Source of the DNA: DASYSL01 sp036003365
Lineage (GTDB): Bacteria; Eisenbacteria; RBG-16-71-46; DASYSL01
Direction of reading: 5' to 3'
NCBI GenBank assembly: GCA_036003365.1
Contig: DASYSL010000174.1
Coordinates: 1-41,672 of the forward strand
DNA: 41,672 nucleotides
Under the pieces are notes generated by a model that was not told the origin of the DNA, did not search any database, and saw nothing but the letters and a program-made list of their open reading frames with translations. How positions within the stretch are numbered: the stretch's first letter is position 1; every line of letters starts with the position of its first letter. Positions 25,799 through 34,027 of the stretch are shown here, piece after piece. Made by a program: the position numbers and the translations under genes.

Positions 25799-27067
25799 TT
25801 GCGACTTCTGTGGACGAACCAGCCCGCCCCCGCAAGGCTGGCGACCGCGCTCGTGGTCGCTTTGACCCTCGTCTTTGCCCTGAGCCCGGTCTCGGCCTTC
25901 GCCGATGAGCCGGGTGCCGCGCGCAGCGCCGTTCTCGGCGCCATGGACACCTATCCCGGTCCCGACGGCACGCGGATCGTCTTGCAGGCGTCCGCCGACG
26001 TTCCCTACCGGACGGTGTACGACGAGGCCCACAAGACCGTGACGGTGATTCTCACCGGTGCCGTGCCCGCGCCCGACCTCGTGGCGGTGCGCGAGCTGAA
26101 CGACGGCGCGGTGCGCCGGCTCTCGGTCACCGAGACCACCAACGGCCTCGAGATCGCGATCGAGATGCTGGAGTTCGCGCACATTGAGCCGGCCGCCTCG
26201 ATGCAGGGCGCGGGCATGGCCTCGCGGCTCGTCATCGACGTGCCGCGCCCGGGCTCGGCGGCGCGACAGGCGGCGCAGGACAAGGCTTACCGCGACCTGC
26301 GTGCGGCCAGCGAGCGCGTGGTGGTGATCGATCCCGGACACGGCGGCGATCAGACCGGCGCCATTGGGCCCAAGCGGACGATCGAGAAGATCATCTGCCT
26401 GGAGATCGCCAAGAAGCTGCAGGCCCGGCTCAATCAGCAGGCCGGCGTGCACGCCGTGCTGACGCGCGACGGCGACTACAACGTGGCCCTGCGCGATCGC
26501 TATCACATCGCCGAGCGCGTCAAGGCCGATGCCTTCGTCTCGATTCACTGCAACTCGGCGCGGCGCGTGAGCGGGCGCGGGACCGAGGTTTACTTCCTGT
26601 CCCTGGAGAGCGCGAGCGACGAGCAGTCGAAGCTGCTCGCCGATCAGGAGAACGCGGCCGACCTCGTGCAGGCGCCGGGCCAGGACGGCGACCTGGTGTC
26701 GATCCTCTTCGATCTCAAGCAGAACGAGGTCATCCGCCAGTCATCGAGCCTGGCCGAGAACGTGCTCGACCACATTCTGGAGCGCGGCGACATCCAGAGC
26801 CGGGGCGTGAAGCAGGCGCCCTTTGCCGTGCTCAAATCGCCGGTGGTGCCGTCGATCCTGGTCGAGACCGCGTTCATCAACAATCCGACGGAGGCCAAGC
26901 TGCTGCGCGATCCCAACTTCCAGACGCAGATGGCCAACCAGATCGCGCTCGGCGTGCTCGACTATCTCAAGACGGCGCCGCGCGTGACGCGCGACGGCGA
27001 CATCGGCTCCTCGGGGATGATTCTCGGCAAGCCGACGGCGGCGGCGAGGCGCGCGGGCGGGTCCTGA
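25799..27067 (+). CDS. N-acetylmuramoyl-L-alanine amidase with AMIN domain (AmiC-like)
   Basis: The 422-residue exported enzyme has a signal peptide (cut near SAFA), an AMIN-type strand domain (about residues 45-155, TVILTGAVPAPDLVAVRELN, GMASRLVIDVPRPG) and an Amidase_3 zinc hydrolase (about 175-400). Metal and catalytic motifs are VVIDPGHGGDQTG (His181), the Glu in IEKIICLEIAKK, SIHCNSA and VETAFINNPTEA with the catalytic Glu. Known: it cleaves the peptide stem from glycan strands at cell separation. AMIN domains target septal peptidoglycan or the secretion machinery. TTG 25799 is preceded by GGAGG at 7 nt and gives the natural signal peptide. The 118-nt gap upstream holds short hairpins (GGCAGG 25687 / CCTGCC 25699) and no clear promoter, so it may be co-transcribed with the protease. 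Confidence 0.93.
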   Translation: MRLLWTNQPAPARLATALVVALTLVFALSPVSAFADEPGAARSAVLGAMDTYPGPDGTRIVLQASADVPYRTVYDEAHKTVTVILTGAVPAPDLVAVRELNDGAVRRLSVTETTNGLEIAIEMLEFAHIEPAASMQGAGMASRLVIDVPRPGSAARQAAQDKAYRDLRAASERVVVIDPGHGGDQTGAIGPKRTIEKIICLEIAKKLQARLNQQAGVHAVLTRDGDYNVALRDRYHIAERVKADAFVSIHCNSARRVSGRGTEVYFLSLESASDEQSKLLADQENAADLVQAPGQDGDLVSILFDLKQNEVIRQSSSLAENVLDHILERGDIQSRGVKQAPFAVLKSPVVPSILVETAFINNPTEAKLLRDPNFQTQMANQIALGVLDYLKTAPRVTRDGDIGSSGMILGKPTAAARRAGGS

Positions 27068-27091
27068 TCTGCCCGAGCTACTCTCCGCAAG

Positions 27092-30000
27092 CTAGCGCCC
27101 CGGCGTCCCCGACGACGCCGGGGCGTTTTCGCTGGTGGCGTGCGTGAGATCCTGGATGCGCCCGTCGAGCGTGATCTGGAGCTTGTCGCCGCGCTTGGCG
27201 CGCGCCTCGATGTCTTGGACCAGCGCGTCGCGCACCAGGATCTCGGTCACGCGGAGGTCGGGCCCCCGGGCGAAGACGTCGAAGCCGTCGCCGCCCTGGG
27301 CCATGAAGTCATTGGTGGCCACGAGGTAGGTGGCCTTGGGATCGAGGTCCCTGCCGTCGGCTAGCTGCACCTTGATCACGCGCTCGCCCTTGGGGCGCGA
27401 GCGGTCGAAGGAGTAGCGGATGCCCGCGATCTGCACGCAGCCGTCGCCCCTCACGCCCGTCTCCACCGCATCAAGCACCTGCTCGCCCTTGAGGTGGACC
27501 AGGGCCACGCGGTTGTCGAACGGCATGATCTCGTAGACGTCCTTCATGGTGACGGGGCCGGCCGCGAGATCGGCGCGCAGCCCGCCCGGATTCTGAAAGG
27601 CCATGTCGGCGCCCGAGCTCTGGCGCATGGACTCGGCCACCCAGTCGCCGATCCTCGATTCGCCGTGGCGGTCGCGCATCATGTCCTCGGGCGCATCGCC
27701 CAGGACGCGCTCGGCCACCGGCTTGAGCGACTGGAAGATCGAGTCGACGAAGCTCGCCATGGTCGGGTCGGCGGGCAGCTGGTCGGTGTCGACGTCGAGA
27801 TTGCGCGCGTCGCTCTCCACCACCTTGCCGGCCTTGCGGTCGACGACGAAGTCGACGCGGCCGAGGGCCCGCGCCTGTGCCGCCGAGATCATCACCGGCG
27901 TTCCATCCACCATGCCGTCGACGTAGTTGTGGCTGTGGCCGCCCAGATCGACATCCTCGTCGTGCGCGCCGGCCGCGAGCTTGGCCAGCTCGCCCTTCAC
28001 CGTGCCGCTCGAATCCTGGCTCGCCGGCAGGTGGCCCATGAGCACGACCACGTCGGCGCCCTTGGCGCGCAGGCGCGGGATCCAGCGCTCGGCGATCGGA
28101 GTCTCGTCCGGGAACTCGAAGCCCGCCACGTTGGACGGCATGGTCACGGTCGGCGTCTCGACGGTGCAGAAGCCGACCACGCCCACGCGCACCCCGTGGC
28201 GGTCGAAGAGGGCCGCCGGCTTCACCCACGCCGGATGGCGCGTGGTTCCCTTGTCGAAGAAGTTGGCGGCGAGGAACGGGAAGCGCGCCTCGTGCACGCG
28301 CTGGACCAGCGTGTCGACGGACCAGTCGAACTCGTGGTTGCCCACCGACGAGGCGTCGTAGCCGAAGCGGTTCATCTGCGCGATCACCGGCCGGCCGCGA
28401 CTCAGGTTGGACTGCATCGTGCCCTGCATGAGATCGCCGCCGTCCAGGAGCAGCGTGCCCTGGGGATTCTTGGCGCGCTCGCGGGCGAGGAGCGTGGCGA
28501 GAGCCGCTGACGAGCCGAGCGTGCGGTTGCCCGCGCGCTGCGCCTCGAAGGCGCCGTGGAAATCGCAGGTGTAGAGCACGGTGACCCACGGATAGCGCGC
28601 CGCGGCCAGGAGCCGGGCCCCGTCGGCCTGGGTGAGCGCCTGCGGATTGGCGGCTGTGCTCCACTCGTCGAGGAAGCCTTCGCGGAGCGCATAGGATTCG
28701 ATCTCGGCCGGGAGCCGCATGCGTCCGTATTGTGGCGGCGCCTGGGCGAGACGGAGCACCGTGGCATCGGGCGCCTTGGCGGCGGCGGCGCGATAGATGT
28801 CGGGATCGGGCGTCTCCGAGGGCGGCGTCAGCGAGCTCTGCGAGCGCGAGAACGGCCCGCCGTGATCGGCCAGCGCCGTCCACTCGACTGCGGTCAAGAG
28901 ATCGATGGCCTCGGTGGAGTGGAGCAGCGCGCCCTTGATCGAGTTGAGTGCGCCCGTGGCTTCGGCGCGCGCGACGTCGGGCGTCATCTCGGGGGGAACA
29001 TCGGCGAAGCGCGAGGTCGAGGCCTTGGCCGCGGCCGAGCCGTACGCCCGGCCGAGCCACGTGGCGAAGGTGCCGCGCGTGAGCGGGGCCGTGGGATCGA
29101 TGCGCTTGGCTTCGTCCTCGCTCCACACCCCGCGGCGCACCAGGCGCTCGAAATCGGGCCGCGCCGGGTCGCTCACCCACAAGGGCAGAAGCTTCCAGCT
29201 CTGGTCGGTGCGTGGGGAGAGCGTCTGCTTCTTCTTCACGTATTGCGCCAGGAGCTCGCGCACGCCCTGGTCGGATTTCTTGACCACGGCAGCGCCCTTC
29301 CACATGTCGTAGCCGCCGCCGCCGTTCACCCGGTACGAGTTCATCGCCACCTTGAGCTTCTGGTCGTCGGCGAGCGGCCGGCCGGCGAAGCGCAAATCCT
29401 GGATGCGCTGCCCGTAGGGCTTCGTGAGATCGATGGTGTAGGTGACGCCCTGGGCCATGTCGTAGTTGAAGCCCTGAACGCTCGGATCGATGAGCGGACG
29501 CGGCGTGCGCCCGAAATCGTACGGGCTGAAGTAGCGCGCCGACCATTCGAGGGCCTTACGCAATTGCGCGCCCGTGGTCGCGAGCGTGTAGAGGTTGTTC
29601 TCGTACACGTAGACCGAGGCGACGTCGCGCATGCGCACCGGGCCTTTGCGCAGCTTGCCCTCGGTCGAGAACGCGGCGCTCATCGAGACGTCGGCGTCGC
29701 CGTACTCGAGCTGCGCTGCCTGGATGAGATCCATGAGCGGCGTGTCCTGAAGACGCGCGCGCGAGCCGTCGAACTCGTCGGTGGCGGTCGCGAGCGGCTG
29801 GTCGAGCCAGGCGCGGGTCGGCGCGCGGTAGGGCTCGGCGAGGGCCACGATCGCCGGATCGGCCGGCGTGTCGGCCGTGACCTCGATGAGATCCGCGCGC
29901 TTGGCGCTCACCGTCCACGGCGCCGTGGCTGAGGCGCGCGTGAGCGTGACGTCGATCTTGCCCAGGTGATCCGCCCAGCGGCCGGCCTGCGTGAGCAAGG

Positions 30001-30841
30001 TTCCGTTCTTGGTGGTCAAGGACGCCATGGCGCGGTGGGTGTGGCCGAGGATGACCACGTCCACGCCCGGCACCTGCGCGAGCGCGAAGCCCGCGTTCTC
30101 GCCCGGCATCTGTCCGGAGATCTCGCGCCCGCGCTCGGACTCGCGCTCGAGCCCCTGGTGGGTGAGGATGACCACGAGATCGCAATGCTCCTTGCCGCGC
30201 AGCACCGGAACCCACTTCTGCGCCGTGGCGACGGGATCGGCGAAATGGAGTCCGGGGAATTTGTCGGCGTCGCTCCAATAGGGAATCGCGGGCGTGGTCA
30301 GGCCGAGCACGCCCACGCGCACGCCGTGCACCATGAACACCTTGTACGGATCGAATCCTGGCTTGTCGCCGCGCAGGGTGTTGGCCGAGAGCCAGGGAAA
30401 GCGCGCCGCCTTGTGCGCGGCCTCGAGCGTCTTCCAGCCGAAATCGTACTCGTGGTTGCCCACCGCCATGGCGTTGTAGGCCAGGGCGTTCATGGCCAGC
30501 ATCATGGGATCCGGCTTGTCGCCCATCTGCGTGTGCTGCACGTACTCCATCGGCGTGCCTTGAATGCAGTCGCCGGCGTCCAGGAGCAGGGCTTGTGCGT
30601 CTGCGGCGCGGGCGCGCTTCACCAGCGTGGCCACGCGGGCCAGGCCGCGCGGCGCGGGCGCGCCGGAATAGTCCTCTTCGGGCAAGAGATGCCCGTGCAG
30701 ATCGGTCGTGTGCAAAATGGTGACCGTGGCCTCTTCGGCGAGCGCGGGCCGGACGGCGGCGAGGGCGAAGAGGACGGCGAGCAGCGGCCAGAGGCGAAGG
30801 CCGTGAGCGGACCGGGGCCGGTCCGGATTGCGGTTTGCCAC
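27092..30841 (-). CDS. Tandem two-module 5'-nucleotidase (UshA-like) with an SLH-like middle segment
   Basis: A 1249-residue exported protein with a signal peptide (cut after RPALA). Module 1 (about 38-530) is a complete 5'-nucleotidase: TDLHGH (Asp47, His49), GDCIQGTP, GNHEYDF, LTHQG, GHTHRA and a C-terminal nucleoside domain with NGGGGYDMW. Residues about 557-660 (FERLVRRGVWSEDEAK, PLTRGTFATWLGRAYG, SRFADVPPEMTP) resemble S-layer-homology repeats. Module 2 (about 750-1225) repeats the fold: TCDFHGAF, GGDLMQGT, GNHEFDW, GGHSHNY and NDFMAQGGDGFD. Its fourth motif is GHLPAS instead of a THxG form. Known: the family hydrolyses extracellular nucleotides and related phosphoesters. GTG 30841 has AGGAG 5 nt upstream. 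Confidence 0.88.
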   Translation of the reverse strand: MANRNPDRPRSAHGLRLWPLLAVLFALAAVRPALAEEATVTILHTTDLHGHLLPEEDYSGAPAPRGLARVATLVKRARAADAQALLLDAGDCIQGTPMEYVQHTQMGDKPDPMMLAMNALAYNAMAVGNHEYDFGWKTLEAAHKAARFPWLSANTLRGDKPGFDPYKVFMVHGVRVGVLGLTTPAIPYWSDADKFPGLHFADPVATAQKWVPVLRGKEHCDLVVILTHQGLERESERGREISGQMPGENAGFALAQVPGVDVVILGHTHRAMASLTTKNGTLLTQAGRWADHLGKIDVTLTRASATAPWTVSAKRADLIEVTADTPADPAIVALAEPYRAPTRAWLDQPLATATDEFDGSRARLQDTPLMDLIQAAQLEYGDADVSMSAAFSTEGKLRKGPVRMRDVASVYVYENNLYTLATTGAQLRKALEWSARYFSPYDFGRTPRPLIDPSVQGFNYDMAQGVTYTIDLTKPYGQRIQDLRFAGRPLADDQKLKVAMNSYRVNGGGGYDMWKGAAVVKKSDQGVRELLAQYVKKKQTLSPRTDQSWKLLPLWVSDPARPDFERLVRRGVWSEDEAKRIDPTAPLTRGTFATWLGRAYGSAAAKASTSRFADVPPEMTPDVARAEATGALNSIKGALLHSTEAIDLLTAVEWTALADHGGPFSRSQSSLTPPSETPDPDIYRAAAAKAPDATVLRLAQAPPQYGRMRLPAEIESYALREGFLDEWSTAANPQALTQADGARLLAAARYPWVTVLYTCDFHGAFEAQRAGNRTLGSSAALATLLARERAKNPQGTLLLDGGDLMQGTMQSNLSRGRPVIAQMNRFGYDASSVGNHEFDWSVDTLVQRVHEARFPFLAANFFDKGTTRHPAWVKPAALFDRHGVRVGVVGFCTVETPTVTMPSNVAGFEFPDETPIAERWIPRLRAKGADVVVLMGHLPASQDSSGTVKGELAKLAAGAHDEDVDLGGHSHNYVDGMVDGTPVMISAAQARALGRVDFVVDRKAGKVVESDARNLDVDTDQLPADPTMASFVDSIFQSLKPVAERVLGDAPEDMMRDRHGESRIGDWVAESMRQSSGADMAFQNPGGLRADLAAGPVTMKDVYEIMPFDNRVALVHLKGEQVLDAVETGVRGDGCVQIAGIRYSFDRSRPKGERVIKVQLADGRDLDPKATYLVATNDFMAQGGDGFDVFARGPDLRVTEILVRDALVQDIEARAKRGDKLQITLDGRIQDLTHATSENAPASSGTPGR
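27098..27130 (+). terminator. Rho-independent terminator of the amidase gene
   Basis: A perfect 10-bp stem (CCCCGGCGTC 27098 / GACGCCGGGG 27114) with a 6-nt loop, then CGTTTTC. It lies inside the last codons of the convergent nucleotidase gene. Confidence 0.7.
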
Positions 30842-30884
30842 GGATACTCCTGGTTCGGGGCGTGCGGAAGGCCTATCGGGCTTC

Positions 30885-30913
30885 AACTTAAGGAGCCGGG
30901 AAAGCCCGGTCAA
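30885..30913 (-). promoter_or_regulatory. Promoter of the double nucleotidase gene
   Basis: TTGACC (30913-30908), a 17-nt spacer and TAAGTT (30890-30885), giving a leader of about 37 nt. Confidence 0.5.
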
Positions 30914-30968
30914 GCGACGCCGAACCTGGCTGGGCTCGTTCCGTCAAGGCGCCGACAACTCGTCCAAG

Positions 30969-30988
30969 GGCACCTTGACCAAGGTGCC
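30969..30988. promoter_or_regulatory. 20-bp dyad (operator candidate) over the promoter of the HMA-like gene
   Basis: Perfect 9-bp arms, GGCACCTTG and CAAGGTGCC, 2 nt apart, overlap the -35 box of the promoter at 30975. The position suits a repressor or a MerR/ArsR-type metal regulator, but no such gene is adjacent. Confidence 0.55.
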
Positions 30989-31003
30989 GACGGTGCTTAG
31001 CCT
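30975..31003 (+). promoter_or_regulatory. Promoter of the HMA-like protein gene
   Basis: TTGACC, a 17-nt spacer and TAGCCT, with a leader of about 80 nt before ATG 31092. Confidence 0.6.
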
Positions 31004-31091
31004 TATGGACAGAGACGGTGTGGTGTAGGGCCGTATGACGAATCCCTCGAAGCACGCTTTTTCGCTGGCCCCTCGGGCCTGGAGGAAATTC

Positions 31092-31643
31092 ATGCGCAAG
31101 TTCACTCTTCTCGTCGCCGCCCTCGCGGTGTCGGTCGGCGCCGCCAGCGCCATGGCCTGCGACCACGACAAGGCGTCGTCGGCGTCGGCCTCGAAGGCCT
31201 CGTCGGGCTCCTGTTGCTCCTCGTCGTCCAACGCCAGCGCCCAGCTCACGTCGGCCGGCAAGGGCGAGTGCTCGGACATGAAGAGCGCCTCCGCCGGCTC
31301 GTGCGCGGCGCACAAGAACGCGAGCGCCATGTCGGTCGCCTGCAAGGACGGTGACGTGGCCGACGCGGTGTTCCAGGTCGCCAGCATCCACGGCGATTGC
31401 TGCGTGAATGGCGTGGCGTCCGCCCTCACCTCGGTGAAGGGCGTCCAGTACGTCAACGTCGACGTCAAGACGAAGAAGGCCTACGTCTGCACGCGCGGCG
31501 CCAAGATCGACCAGAAGGTCGCGCTCAAGAACCTCAAGGAGGCGGGCTTCGCCAACGCCGTCTACCTGGGCGCGGACAAGAAGTACAGCATGAAGGACGG
31601 CGTGAAGGCCCCGAACAAGATGAGCGCCGCGAGCAAGGTCTAG
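31092..31643 (+). CDS. Exported cysteine-rich protein with a heavy-metal-associated (HMA)-like domain
   Basis: The 183-residue protein has a signal peptide (MRKFTLLVAALAVSVGAASA) and then nine cysteines, including two CC pairs (41-42 and 103-104). The second half reads like a ferredoxin-fold HMA domain: IHGDCCVNGVASALTSVKGV, then VNVDVKTKKAYVCTRG and VALKNLKEAGFANAVYLG, but the usual GMTCxxC is replaced by GDCC. The Ser/Ala/Lys-rich middle is probably flexible. GGAGGAAATTC precedes ATG 31092. Inference: a periplasmic or secreted metal-binding (perhaps copper or mercury) protein. Redox or structural roles of the cysteines are also possible. It has its own promoter with a dyad and its own terminator. 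Confidence 0.75.
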   Translation: MRKFTLLVAALAVSVGAASAMACDHDKASSASASKASSGSCCSSSSNASAQLTSAGKGECSDMKSASAGSCAAHKNASAMSVACKDGDVADAVFQVASIHGDCCVNGVASALTSVKGVQYVNVDVKTKKAYVCTRGAKIDQKVALKNLKEAGFANAVYLGADKKYSMKDGVKAPNKMSAASKV

Positions 31644-31682
31644 GCAGCAACGGATTTCAAGCCACGGAGAGGCGTCCGGGGC

Positions 31683-31719
31683 AAGAGCGGAGGCGAAAGC
31701 CTCCGCTCTTTCGTTTTCG
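31683..31719 (+). terminator. Strong rho-independent terminator of the HMA-like gene
   Basis: A perfect 12-bp stem (31683-31694 with 31699-31710) closed by a GAAA tetraloop and followed by TCGTTTTCG. Confidence 0.85.
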
Positions 31720-31736
31720 GGCGCGCGAGAGCCGAT

Positions 31737-31765
31737 TTGCCCGGCGGAACGGCGAAGGGTAGGCT
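31737..31765 (+). promoter_or_regulatory. Promoter of the zinc-ribbon/TPR to YbbR operon
   Basis: TTGCCC, a 17-nt spacer and TAGGCT. ATG 31772 follows after 6 nt, so the first gene is probably read from a leaderless mRNA. Confidence 0.6.
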
Positions 31766-31771
31766 GGCGCC

Positions 31772-32614
31772 ATGAGTCCCGAGGCCACACGTGCCTGCCC
31801 CGACTGCGGAGCGCCCAATCCTCTCGACGCCGAGACCTGCGCCGAGTGCAACCATCCCATCGATCCGTTCGCGCGCCGCGTCCTGGCCACCTCGCCGATG
31901 CCGCGCCAGCGCGCGGCGCGTGAGGAGCCGGTCTCGGCCGTGCCCGGCGCGCCCACGGTGCACGAGGAGCAGGGCAAGGTCATCCCCCGGCGCCAGCACC
32001 AGCGCGCGGGCCTGTTCGGCATCGGCGGCGGCGAGCCGCGCACGCACGCCGGCGCCGGTGGCGCGCCGGGATGGATCTGGGCCGCGGTGGGCATGGCGGC
32101 GCTCCTGATCGCACTCTTCACCGCCATCGGCATCACGAGCCAGCGCCCCAAGATCGCCATCGAGGGCGCCGACGCCGCCAAGCTCGCGACCGCCGACTCG
32201 CTCGCCAGGATCCTCAAGAAGAATCCCGAAGACGTGCAGGCCAACGTCGAGATGGGCAACGTCTACTACGACACCAAGAATTTCACCGACGCCATCGGCT
32301 ACTACGACAAGGCGCTCGCGCGCGACTCGTCGTTGATCGACGTCTCGGTGGACCGCGCCGTGGCCATCCATCAGGCGGGCCGCCCCGACGAGGCGGTGCG
32401 CGATCTCGAGGCCATCGTGGCGCGCCATCCCGATCATGCGATCGCGCGCTTCGACCTGGCCGTCATCTACGAGTTCCAGGGACGCAAGGCCGACGCCGAG
32501 GATCAGTACCGGCAGGCCGCCTCCCACGCCACCTCGCCCGAGGTCCAGCACGTCGCCACCATGCGGCTCAAGGCGCTCCAGGGCACGATGCCGACGCCGC
32601 CGCCGCAACCCTAG
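31772..32614 (+). CDS. Membrane protein with N-terminal zinc ribbon and periplasmic TPR repeats
   Basis: The 280-residue protein begins with a zinc ribbon (C9-x2-C12 ... C23-x2-C26, ACPDCGAPNPLDAETCAEC), has a linker, one membrane segment (about residues 92-114, WIWAAVGMAALLIALFTAIGI) and then about four TPR-type repeats (DVQANVEMGNVYYDTKNFTDA, YYDKALARDSSLIDVSVDRA, AIARFDLAVIYEFQGRKADA). The end is a short Pro-rich tail. No ribosome site is seen before ATG 31772, in line with a leaderless start. It heads a run with a histidine kinase, a sigma-54 regulator and a YbbR protein. Inference: a scaffold protein in the envelope. Partners are unknown. Confidence 0.78.
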   Translation: MSPEATRACPDCGAPNPLDAETCAECNHPIDPFARRVLATSPMPRQRAAREEPVSAVPGAPTVHEEQGKVIPRRQHQRAGLFGIGGGEPRTHAGAGGAPGWIWAAVGMAALLIALFTAIGITSQRPKIAIEGADAAKLATADSLARILKKNPEDVQANVEMGNVYYDTKNFTDAIGYYDKALARDSSLIDVSVDRAVAIHQAGRPDEAVRDLEAIVARHPDHAIARFDLAVIYEFQGRKADAEDQYRQAASHATSPEVQHVATMRLKALQGTMPTPPPQP

Positions 32615-32635
32615 GCTACCCGGATCCCGACGCAC

Positions 32636-34027
32636 TTGAGGCGCGCCGCCGCGGACCTCGGATGGCCGGTCCTCTTGCTGGTGTTCGCCGTGGCCGTGTC
32701 GTTGGTCGCCGGCGCGGCCGCGTGGTGGACGATCAAGAGCCTCGAAGCCGCGCTCTCGCGCGAGATGGACACGCGCCTCGAAGCCGTCGCCGTGGGCGCC
32801 TCGACGGCGATCGATCCCGAGCAGCTGATCAATCTCGCGGTCGAAGGCAAGGACGGGCTCGCCTACGGGCGCATCGCGCTCGATCTCGAGCTGGTGCGCG
32901 GCAGCGCCAAGGCGAGCGACATCTTCCTGGTCGACAAGGACGGCAAGGTGATCCTCGACCTGGTGCGCGAGGAAAACGTGGGCCAGCGCTCGCCGCTCTT
33001 CGCCGCCGAGCGCGTGGCCGCGCTCACCGCGCTCGCCGGCACGCCCTCGGCCACCGGCCTCTACCGCACCGGCGAGTTCATGGTGAAGACGGGTTTTGCG
33101 CCCGTGCACGGGCCGGGCGGCGACGTGCGCGCCGTCCTCGGGGTGGAGGCGGGCGCGGATTTCCTGCGCATCCTGGCCGACACGCAGCGCCATCTCACGG
33201 TCGCGCTCCTGCCCGCCATTCTCACCGTGTTTCTCTTGAGCGTCCTCTTCTTGCGCATTAGTCTGGCCCGGCAGCGCTGGGAGCGCGAGCTGACGCGGGC
33301 GGAGAATCTGGCGGCGGTGGGCGAGCTCGGAGCCACGCTGGCGCACGAGGTGCGCAATCCGTTGAGCGTGATCAAGCACTCGGCCGAGCTTCTGCGCCGC
33401 GACTATCGAGGTCCCGAGCCCGAGCTTTTCGATTACATCGCGCAGGAGTGCGATCGGCTCGCGACCACGGTGCGCCGCACGCTCGACTTCGCGCGGCCGC
33501 CGCGCCCGGGCGAGCGCCACGGTGACGCCGAGGAAGCGGCGCGCGCCACCGTGGGTTTGCTCGAGCCCGAGTGCAAGGATCGCGACGTCGTGCTCACCTT
33601 CGAGACCCGCGGCGAAGGTCCCTGGCGCGTGACGCTCGGCCTCGATCAGATCAAGCAGGCGTTGCTCAATTTGCTCAAGAACGCGCTCGACGCCATCGTG
33701 GAAGCGCGCGGCGAAGCGCCCGAGGGCGCCCGTCCGGCGGCGGGCGCCAAGCGCCGCGAGGCGCGGCTCATCGTGCGGCTCTCGCGCGCCGGCTCGCGTA
33801 TTCTCCTGGCCGTGGAGGACAACGGCCCGGGCATGGATCGAGAGACGCTGCGCCGCGCCAAGGACCCGTTCTTCACCATGCGCGTGCGCGGCTCGGGCCT
33901 GGGGCTCGCCATCGTGGATCGCCTGGTGAAAGACGGCGGAGGGGAGCTGCGCTTGTCGAGCGTGAAAGGGCGGGGGACGACGGCGACTCTGGTGTTGCGC
34001 GCGGCACCGGCGGGGAAGCCGGCATGA
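32636..34027 (+). CDS. Membrane sensor histidine kinase
   Basis: The 463-residue kinase has two membrane segments (about residues 8-32 and 192-212) around a periplasmic sensor domain of about 155 residues that looks PAS/Cache-like (FLVDKDGKVILDLV, GRIALDLELVRG), then HisKA with His237 (LAHEVRNPLSVIKHS) and an HATPase domain with LLNLLKNALDAIVEA, EDNGPGMD and GSGLGLAIV. TTG 32636 is the likely start, though no good ribosome site precedes it. The stop overlaps the response-regulator start by ATGA, so the two are coupled and form a pair. The signal is unknown. Confidence 0.92.
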   Translation: MRRAAADLGWPVLLLVFAVAVSLVAGAAAWWTIKSLEAALSREMDTRLEAVAVGASTAIDPEQLINLAVEGKDGLAYGRIALDLELVRGSAKASDIFLVDKDGKVILDLVREENVGQRSPLFAAERVAALTALAGTPSATGLYRTGEFMVKTGFAPVHGPGGDVRAVLGVEAGADFLRILADTQRHLTVALLPAILTVFLLSVLFLRISLARQRWERELTRAENLAAVGELGATLAHEVRNPLSVIKHSAELLRRDYRGPEPELFDYIAQECDRLATTVRRTLDFARPPRPGERHGDAEEAARATVGLLEPECKDRDVVLTFETRGEGPWRVTLGLDQIKQALLNLLKNALDAIVEARGEAPEGARPAAGAKRREARLIVRLSRAGSRILLAVEDNGPGMDRETLRRAKDPFFTMRVRGSGLGLAIVDRLVKDGGGELRLSSVKGRGTTATLVLRAAPAGKPA

